NCBI GenBank assembly: GCA_032207245.1
Contig: CM063507.1
Location: 93,870,046-93,934,045 of the forward strand
Source of the DNA: Pardosa pseudoannulata
Lineage: Eukaryota; Arthropoda; Arachnida; Araneae; Lycosidae
Length of the DNA stretch: 64,000 nucleotides
Direction: 5' to 3'
The position numbers were made by a program, and so were the translations under genes. The notes beneath the pieces are model-generated. The model searched no databases, was not told where the DNA came from, and worked only from the letters and a program-made list of their open reading frames with translations. Below, one piece after another: positions 23,301 through 34,400 of the stretch (positions are counted from its first letter, which is position 1; every line of letters starts with the position of its first letter).

Positions 23301-26300
23301 CTTAAATTCATGAAAAAATTATCTCTAGATAGGGTTACCAGAGTTGAAACTTGCCATTAGCATCTAAGTAAAAATATCATAGGTCACATGGTTTAACTCT
23401 GTGATTATCAAACTGTGTGCCAGGGTAGTAATCTAGATAAGTTAGTGTAAAATTGTGAAATTAATTAAGACATCATGAAGTTAATTAAAATTTAAAATGT
23501 AAATTGTTTCTTCTCACCACTTTCAAACATGCTAGGAGATGCCGTTGTATTTGTCTCGAGGTGTGATTGATTTGTGGCACTTAAATTGGATGTTGTGATT
23601 AAAAAGGTTTGAGAAGCATTGGTGTAGTGTTTTATTTTAAAGCAATATGATTGGAAACAATATTCTCCCACTTTACATGCTTGATGACAGATTTGAACTT
23701 ATTACAATTTTTTTTTTCATTAATACTTATACACGGGTTTTGAACTTTGGATAAATTTTTTGAGGAAAATCGCACTCTTGGCAGACACACAGATGGGCTT
23801 ATATTCTGAAATATATATGGTACTTTTATTTACTTTTTACACTTACACAAAAAAAATTTAATTGCAATTTCTTCTGATTTTACTGCAAATTAATTATACA
23901 TTCTTATACTTAGTATAATTTTTTTTTAAGGCATACTTTTGATTTATCTGTGTTTTTCATTATAAGTTGTTCTAGTTTTTATAAATTTTTTATTCTCGAT
24001 GGAGATAGAAAACTTTCTTTTTTAAGGATGAATGACAGGCTATTTTGTGCTCTTTAAAGTTTCAAGTTTGTACATTTATTGATAAAGCCAATCAAATATT
24101 TTAAAATGTCTTTATTAAAATAATGTAGTACTTACCTTTCTGCTGTACTAAATTGAGTACTACTTAAAAACTACTTTTAAAAAGAGTTTTTAATTGCCTT
24201 AAACTCTTTTTAAAAGTAGACCATATAAGTGCAAAAGTCTTTTGAATTGGCTTAAATTTTAAAAAAAGGGTATCTATCTGCTGAAAGGATCACCTATATA
24301 ATAATAGCCCAAGTTGTCTGTCCTCGAATTTATGAAGCGGTTGTACCTGGAATGGATACAGGCATCCATATTGGATTTTTTATGAGTTAGGGTTAGCAAA
24401 ATTCAAAGCGAGTTCGAAATCCACCCCATCCCCCCTTTTCGAGCTTTAAATGCTACTCTTTCAAGCCTTATCCTTCCTCTTATTCTATAAAAATTTATTC
24501 TTGATAGGGTGGCAAAGGCAGAAAGTGATATTTAAATTTCTGGACTGTTTCTACTTGAACCTTCATATACTCCAATTAGTTTGCTCACAACGTGCAGGTG
24601 TTGTACATTTGGTAGAATGACCGCCCATTTGATTGTTTTACTTCTCGGGTTGATGGTTCTATCCCCGACGCAGCCAAATGCTTTTAATGTCTAATATATT
24701 TAATATTTTCTGCCTTTTCTTTTAAGTTCTTATTCCGACAGTTATTTTATTATTTTAAAAGTCGTTTTATTATTTTTAAAATAAATTTTTACTATTTTTT
24801 CAACTTTTTATAATTTTTACTATTTTTATTTTATTAAATTCACGTTATGCTTTACGGATGTCCCTACTCACATAAACATTTCATGTTGTGTATCCTTAAA
24901 CTTTCTTCTCGTAATGTAATAATAACCCAAGCTATCTGCCCGTCTGTCCTCGAAGTTATGAAGCTGTTGGACCTGGAGTGGATAGAGCATCCATATTGGA
25001 TTTTTGACGAGTTAGGGTTTGCAAAATTCAAAGAGAGTCAAGTTTATCTTTTCCTAAACTATACATTCGATTCTGAAGTAAATTGGTATGAATAAGCTTT
25101 GTATCACAGAGAAAGATACTGTCCTCTTTAAAATGGTCGAAATCCACCCTGTCCCCTTTTCAAGCATTTAATGCCATTATATCAAGCCCCATTTTAAGAG
25201 CAAGCGATTAAATTTATTACATAATACATAGGTAAAAATAACAATTTTTTTCTAACCTTATGACGTCATTCCTTTAACCATTTCATTTATTCATTTCTTA
25301 TTTTAAAATATTTTAAATATTTTCTGCAATATTTCCATACGTTTTACCACTGAACTTAGATGTAACGTAAATAATTTTCTTTTTATTTGACTTAAATAAT
25401 AGATTAAGTACATATGTGATAATTTTAATTGATTATTTTTGTTGAAAGGTAATTCTCAGCCCAAAAAAAAACAAACAAACCATTTTTTTACCTGCCTTAT
25501 AGGGTTCTTTACCATTCTGAAAAATTAAAAATTTTACTGATCCCGTCATATGATGGGCTATATGCTAGTTTTGTAACTATGTTTTATTGAGAGTTTTTGA
25601 TAGTTGCTGTGCAAAAACTGGGATACTTAAATTACAGAGTAGTAAACTGTAAAAGAGCAAAGATAATAAAGGAGGATTAATGTAAAGAATTGTAGAGGGG
25701 GTAGGAAATAGAGGCATTACCATTTTGTACAAACTGTTAAATCAAAGGTAACTAAAATCTTATTTCATTTCTCTGTGTGTGTAAAAGTAGACAAAGGTAT
25801 CCAGACAGGAAAAATGAGGAAATCCAGGAATTGTCAGGGTACTTTTCAAAATTCTGCAAATATCAGAAAAGTTCTAATATTTTACCAATTTCAAACTTTT
25901 TAAAAAATAAAATTTGCATTTTTAGATTCAGTATAACAAAATCTTTGTAGAAATTCATTTTTTAAATTTATTGGTACTTTTCTTTTATACTGGCACTGGC
26001 AATAAAGTTACCAATAATGATGCAACCAGCGCCAAACAGTATACCACTGCTGGTAACCTTTTTCCAGCTTATTTTCTAAGCAAGTCACAGCCATTTTTTT
26101 TTCGGTCATGTCTCTTTCTTAATATAATAATACTTTCTAATAATTAATGTAAAAGCAATGAAAATTTGGGATTTAAAAGCAGTGAGATACTTTCAACAGT
26201 AAGGTGTTTGGGCATATATTGCAACTTGTGATAAGAATCTTGAAATGAAATTTGCATTTCGAAGATGAGATTCAGTGGTGCTGCAACCTTTCATCTTAAA

Positions 26301-28400
26301 GGTAATGTAGTTTGCCTTTAGTTAAGCCCTTCATGTAAAAGAAGTATCCATAAAGGCACATGGTTTCAGTCATCGGAATTGAGCTTTTTGAATTGTGTGC
26401 AGCTTATTTATAATTGTATGGAAGAATTAACTACACATAGAATATTCTCGAGGATATGGAGAGTAGTGGAACATGTCTTGCCATAGTATTTTGTGACATG
26501 GCTTTCTTTTACTGTAACTTTGATATTTGAGATGGAATGTAGAACCTGGACTAAAAATGTTTTTTCTTCAAATTATAAAGAATGATAGAGATCTAATTTG
26601 TCAGAGAAGTGGTAAGGAAATTTAAAAAAACTCATCTAGTTTAATGTTCTCTCAATGGAATATATAGTAAGTAGTATTAACTTTGATGTAGGATAATAGA
26701 ACTGATCAGAGTCAGGAAATGGTGAGTATAATTGCTTAAAGGCAACAAAAATTTTTCTCTTTTTTTAGATAAAAGATATAGGTTGCAAATGGCACCATCT
26801 CAAGTTTAGGTTTAGTAATATTAACTTATTTTGTATCAAAGATATGGATATCGATAAAAAAGAATAAGTTGTGTAAAATGAGAATTTTGTTTGTGTTCAT
26901 GTGTTTTAATTATATGAAGATGTAAGATTCTTGTTAGGAGATATTTAACCATTTTAAGCAAACTATAATGTTAAATTTATCCAAAAGAATGCTCTCATAC
27001 CTGAACAGAAAATGTAAAATAATATATTTTTGGGTATGTAATATAATCATATTTTTATATTTAACACTTTTTATTACATTAAATATGCCCCTTCCATCAT
27101 GCTTTCTTTTCTAATAAAAGTAAAATAAAAAAAGAAAACAATGCATCCTTACAAAAACTTTGAGTATAATTTTATTTTACTAGTATCTAAATTTTTATTT
27201 TTCTTATATTATAATACCAGTAGTAGTAAATTTTTGAAATGTAAACTGTATGTTATTGGAAATATACTATCAGGTGTATTTCTTACAACAATATTTAATG
27301 TAAGAAAACCTTTTTTTTTTCCCACAGAAGCGTGTCGCACCCGAGCCTATTTCTACCGGCCAAGAACCTCGAAGTAAGAAACAGAGGATATCTCATTATA
27401 ATCGTCCTGATAATACTACACCTATTATGAAGAATGAATCTTCAGATCATAGTGCCAGTGACAAAATTCAGCATTCAACTGTAGCCAATTGTCGTAAGAG
27501 TCCATATTCACCTGTTCAACTCAATGGTAATTGCAGTAACCAGGGTGAATTAAGCCAAAAATCTCCTGTGGGCATAAGTAATGACAATAATTCAAGTCAG
27601 AAAAATTCTACTCCTACCCGAGGTGAAGACTTGTTATTGTCCTCTAGTCAGAGGAGTAGTAGTGCAACAGAAGACAGTGAAAAGAACTTTCGTAATCCAG
27701 CGTCTGGTCTAAGTCAAGTGTCATCTGCTTATACAAATCATGACAAGTCTTCCCAGAAGGACTCGGTAGTTTTTAAGAATGCTAAACCTGAAACAGATGA
27801 ATCTGTTCGCTGGCGTCCAACTAATGGATATCAGAAAACTTATGTAAATAGTAATTCTGTTGATAAAACCCAGATTAAAACACTTAGTCATCCATTATCA
27901 ATAGACTCGGCATATGACTCGAAACAAGTTTCGCCCGATTCTAATTCTCACTGCCAGGGCAAGGAATCTAGGAGAGACGATTGTTCAAAGACTGTTACTA
28001 ATGGATATGTAAATGGTAATAGTATTAAATCCAGCTACAATAATCACCCTTCCTTTATGAATAGATCAAAAGTGACTTCCACAACAAATGGATCTTGTAG
28101 TAATTCTCCTCATTCAAGTTCTGATAGCAGGGATAGCATGGAGTACAACAGTAAGAAAAATTTACATTCTTTTTGTCTTTCCTGTATAATGCTATTTTAT
28201 TTACTCACAGTTATGAGATGTCATTAATACTATTCTTTTCTAAAGTTATTTTTCTGAATATATTTTTGTAACAAGGCAAAATTACTCTTGTCATTACAAA
28301 GTTAGCCCTTATTATTTTGAATTGCCCAAGCTTAATGGCCAATCAGAAGGTTAAGTAGTTTTCAGTTATGGCTCCATTAAAAAGGAATTGTGAAGTCTAA

Positions 28401-28461
<61 letters not shown>

Positions 28462-31400
28462 ATGAGACGGACTTCTCGATGGGGAGGTTGCAGTCATGGC
28501 CATAAAAATGATACTGTTTCAGCTAAAGACCTTTATTAAGATAACATTGAAGGACGGGTTCCCACTTCATAGGGACAGGACAAACGGAGAGGTCAGCTAA
28601 CATGAAGTTCTATGTACAAGACATGTAACACCTGGGTCGACATCTGTGGGAAAATATATCTAGAAAAATCTGTCTCCAACAGCGTGTATCTCCTTATCTT
28701 TTCTGTAATGAGACGGACTTCTCAATGGGGAATTGCAGTCATGTCCATAAAAATGATACTGTTTCAGCTAAAGACCTTTATTAAGATAACGTTGAAAGAC
28801 GGGTTCCCACTTCATCATATATATATATATATATATTTATATTATATATTTTTATTTTTTGTATTAAGATAAAAAATGTCTTTACACAACCAGAGCTAAG
28901 CATCAAATGATCATAAAAACTCTCTTCTATTATAAATTTTGCCAAACAACAAGGGATCACACAGTTTTTCCCATGAGACCATTGGCTTAGTCACCCTTAT
29001 GCAGAAATTTTGACATTGCAAGAGTGAGCTATTTTTCCTGGGAGAGCTGATAATGTGGCGAGTGGACAGAAAATTATCATTTATTTTAACATTGGTTTTG
29101 GAAGGCTGGCAAAAAGAATTTAAGGTGGCAAACTTTCCTTCAAATCTGATATTATGCAGCTGGGAAATTCGATGTAAAAAGAAAAAAAAAAATGAGAAGG
29201 GGAACTGGTGAATGTTAGAAAGATATTGTAGGTGTAATAATTTTGATACATTATGTAATATATATATATATGTAGGTATATATATGTAAATGTATGTGAC
29301 AAATGTATGATTATATATCTGATATAATATGTATTAGAGGGATGGGCCAAGCAAGGATATATAAAATCCTTGCAAGGATATATAAAATGAACTAGATAGA
29401 ATAGTTAAAACAGTGTACAAGAATCCTTTATTTCGATTCCTATATGTTTGTATTTGTTATACTAACATAGAAAGTTGTTAAAAGATGAGTTTTCAGTAAA
29501 GATAGATTGATCATTTTTCAGTGCTCGTACATCACGGGTGGATATCATACCAATGGAATCGAGCACACGTTAAAGTAAATCCAACACATGTTCAGATGAA
29601 TGATGAAGGCTAGGAATATTCACAACACATATTTAATAAACATTAAAATTACAGAAATACATTGAGCCGTGTTAGCTTGCAACCATAGCATCGCAGACTC
29701 CAGTGAGTGTCTGAGAGTCTATTGTCTCTGCTTATAGCGCCTCTCTGTGACAGTTACAGTCAATGTACTATGTTTGCTGTTAGCGGTTTGAGAAGACCAT
29801 GGTGTATGCGGTTGCGTTGCTGCAATTTCATTTTGCAAACTTAACTGACCTCATCTATAAACAAACTAAAGGGAAAGACTGATTTTATGGAGGTAAAAAA
29901 ACTGGAAAAGACAGGGAAAATGCATGGTCCTTGATATGAATTATTCTTCTTTATGCAGTTTCTATTTAAACTTCTAGAATTATTACTGAATATAAACAGT
30001 TCATCATTGTCACAAACTCTCCCACTCTTCTCCACAATTGTTGAGAACCCATCATTTAGTATTTATTTATTTTTTTCCAAAATTTATAATCATTTTCCAA
30101 AAGTAGTACTGTAAATAATATTCCTGCACTTCTAGAGACCATAGAAGGAAAAGAAATTAAAATTTTTCTATTGCATTTTTTATAAATTTGTTAGTTTTTA
30201 GATTATTATAATTGTTAAAATTACAGTGGTATAATAGAAATGTTTAATGCTTTTCTTTCTTTCAGGTACAGATTTACAAGTTCCACCTCCACAAGGATCC
30301 CCTTCAGAATATGAATGCCCTGAATATATAAAGTAAATATTTTTTGATATCAAACAGTATTTTTTTTAACCTTTTATATTTAGGGTTTTTTAAGGTGCCT
30401 GCAGAAATAGTTACATGGTTCAGCCGGGTACTTAAAATCCATAAAAAGTGCTTATTTTGTAGATCCATTTTTAAGGTCCCTAATAAGTCCTTAAAAAGTG
30501 CTTAATTTTCTTTTTGTAACCTTAAAATTTATAAATTTTTCCCCAAATATTGATTGCTGAATTTTTACTTCCCTTGGTAATTAATCGTCAATCCATTCAA
30601 CAAAGCTAAAGATAAGAAAGAAGAGTTAGACCAATTAAAAAATGTATAGAAGAAAAGAAAAATGAGCTTTAAAATTAGACATATTCTCTTATTTTTTCCC
30701 CCTTCCTATATTTTTGGGTTCTCATCTTCTATTATGAATGGAAATAGTTCTTCAGTTACATTTTAAAAATAGCATTGATAATTTCTTCAATCTTGTTTTG
30801 AGTATGTCATAATTAAACCTTTTTTAGTGTAGATACTGCATCTTCTTTTCTCTCTGTGTGTGTGAATATTATATTTACCTGTTTATAATACAGAAGTACT
30901 TTTTATTATCTTATTTTACATCTATGTTGTTGTAAAAATACTGTTGCTATGATGTGAAACTTGTTGATCTTCCACCACAGATACTACTTTCTTAACTTTA
31001 CAAATATTTCAGATTTTTTTAGGGAGAGGGGGGGGCATTTGATCAATAAGGACTATTGCTGTTCTAAAATTTGTTTGCAAAGAAAGATGTCTTAACATAA
31101 AGTATGAGATATTAACAATTGTGTTTAATGAAATTATTAAATTAAACTATATATATTATTTAATGTCATTTTACAAATCATAAAGCTCATGAAAAGCTTC
31201 AGTTTTTAAGCTTTAGCTGTAGGTTGATCATAGTACAATGAAAATTAAGGTGCTTAAAAAGTGCTTAATTTTTTTTCTGTGGAAAGAGTCTGAACCTTGT
31301 AGTATATACCGGAAGTGAGGAACCTTTTGACCGTTAGATGTCATATTTAAATTAGGCACTAATGAAGAAGGCCATATAAGATGATACTCTTAAAACATAC

Positions 31401-34400
31401 ACACTTTTTCAAATTATTATAGTTTTTGTATAGTTTTGTCAATTTACTTCATTATATAGAAATATAACCAGGGAGCTTACTAGCAAAAACTCAATATAAA
31501 GAATAATGACTGCATTTTTAAGAGTATTGCCTGAATTCACTCTTATTCATAACTATTTTCTATGAGTACTCATTTTAAACAAAATCAAATTTGTAGTTAT
31601 ATACGAATTGTTAATATAGCTTTATAATATGCTCTATTTTAATAGAATTATATTTTTTAGCTGTTTCTCAGATTTCACAAGTTAACTCTAAGTAAATATG
31701 ACTTGCATATGTAGTGATTAAATGGCTTTTAATGGCCCGAACTAAGAATGATAAAACCCTGAGTATGCTACTAAAATAATATACATTCTATGCATATACA
31801 GTGAAACTTCTCTAAAGTGATCACTCACTGAACCATTAAAAGTCGGTCTTTCCGAAAGGTTGTCTATTAATAAGAGTAAATGGGAAAGTGCGGTTTTAGG
31901 TGGTTTGTGATATTTATATAGTTTATGATTTATTTCTACTTTGCTTTTGGATTATTTATTTTATAAAAAAAGGGGTAATTACATTTTTATCTTTCAATGT
32001 GTAGAAGTACTGATCAAGTGCAAGCATTATCATAGCTAATCTATTAACAATTTTGGTCTACAAAAGAGTCAAAGATTCAAACAGTACATATTCATAAATA
32101 TCTTTAAGTGAACACACCATAATCAAACCAATAAATCAAGCTTTTTAAGATACATGTTTGTATCAGTTATATGGTCAGCTTGGCAGTCCAGAAAAATCAG
32201 ACCCTATAAGCAGGATGACCATGTAATACAGAACAATACAACCCTATTGTGCATATACCATGCATTTTTAATCCATGACAGAAGACCCTTATCCACATTC
32301 CCTTAAGGTGACAAACACTGACTTTTTTTTTTTTAATTACCGATTTCAATACTTAAGGACCAAAGTTTGGCAGCTAAAATGTTGTTTAATGTTGTCTGGG
32401 TAATCGAATTTGCTTTGGCGAAAGCACCCTTTGAAAAATTAGATTTTTAAAATTTTTCAATCAATTCATTTATGGCAGCAAATGATAAATTCTTTCTTTT
32501 TGAAGCCATAATTATAAAATGAACGTTCTTACTCGTGACGTATGATCCAAATGCAACAAAATTTTCCTTTACTTGTTTTGTCTCAATTTCAACAGAGCAG
32601 GGGGAGATAACTTCAACCAATAAACAGACAGATGTCTACCTCTTGTGAGGAGGCAAGAGAACTGAAAGAGGTGAGAAACTTTGATGAGGAATCTACACAA
32701 ACAAGAAAGGGGGAAAGGGAGAGAAATAAAGGCTTAAACTTAGGTCCTCTCCGATTTCACACTGACCTCTTTAAAAAAAGGAAACTCATTGAAAACATAA
32801 AATTGACCATATAACCGGTAACAAGAAAATAAAATGACTGTATAAGCGGTACACTTTAACACATGTTCCCATATAGCCAGTACTGACTGTATATATATAT
32901 ATATATATATATATTTATTTATTGTGTATTGTTTGTATAAAAACTTAATAATACTTATTGGATTAAAAAGTTTTCGGTCATTGACAAAGAGTTTGAAGTG
33001 AATTTGTTAATTTTTCTTCATTTTATAACATGAAAAAAAATCTTTCCTAGTTACAGATAATGCATAGTTGTTTAATATAATTCCTGTAACTACATTTTTC
33101 TTTTTTATTGAGGTATGTAATGATTACAGATGTTTGAAAATGTATTAACCTTTGATTTATTTATTTTTAAGGGAATATGGTACAATAGAATCTGGTGAAC
33201 AGAGAGCGCAATACAAAGCAGACTTCAATGCTGAGTATGAAGAATACTTAAGGTTACATGCTCAAATCAAATCTATATCTAGGAAGTTTGCACATTTAGA
33301 ACACCGTTTACATACATGTGAAGAAGGGTCTGATGAATTCAAAGTATGTGAATATTTTTTTTTCTCCAACCTTAAAAAGTGATATTTAAATACCCTTTTT
33401 TTTTCACTCTTTAACTTTATTAATATAGGAATAAAATGTTATGCAGAGTTTTAGATGAGGGGGGATTACTGTTTCAATTATGTTGGATAGTATAGACTTC
33501 TGATACCAGTAATGAGTTTAATCCTGAATAGCTTTATGATTAACTTTCAGAGATGCAAATAAAATATTTTAGAGAAGGTAATATTTTTGTTGAATATAAT
33601 ATTCTTCGATAAATGAGTTTAAAAATTTTTTTAAAAAGAATTGTGATCAAGACATATTGCAGAAAATTTGGTTATTGCTAATGTAGCCAGTAATATTTTT
33701 ATATACTGTAATTTTGGATAAATGAGTTGCTGCTTAAAACAGATTTCACAGTTGAAGTTTTATGTCTGTGGCATACCTAGTGGGACAGCATATTTGATGG
33801 AATTTTATTTTTCCAATTATCAGTTCAAAAATATCAACTAAGTGTTTTTCGTGTGCCTCTATTGCAAGGGTGGCCAAGATGTCGACCGTAAAGACATTTT
33901 AGGTAGTCCGCGTTACCATCCTGATAATGACCTTGGATATTAAAAATTTAATTTATGACTTATCACATAGAATTGATGAATTATTTGAAATAAAAATTTA
34001 CTACAGTTTATGCTTTAAAACCGAAAACAAACTGTGAAAAATAATACAACGAATTTGTCATTTTACAGTGGAGAATGAAATAGAAACAACTTGACAAAGT
34101 GGGATGCTTAGATTATAATATAATCGAATCAGTACCATATAATCATTATCTGATTCGATATACTATACACACTGCGGTTTTTGTCAACAAACTTGGTGAC
34201 TTTTCGGGTGATGTATCACGTCACTGGAGACTTTTGGCGACTTTAAGCTTTCCAAGCTTTTTAGAGCTTTAGAGTGGCAATCCTGGTTCGTAATGGTTTG
34301 TTAACAGATAAACATTTAGTTTCGTGTTTATGCATTGCAATAAGCTTGTGCCGGCCACAATATGATAAATTCATATTTTTGTAGCAGAACTTGACAAAGT

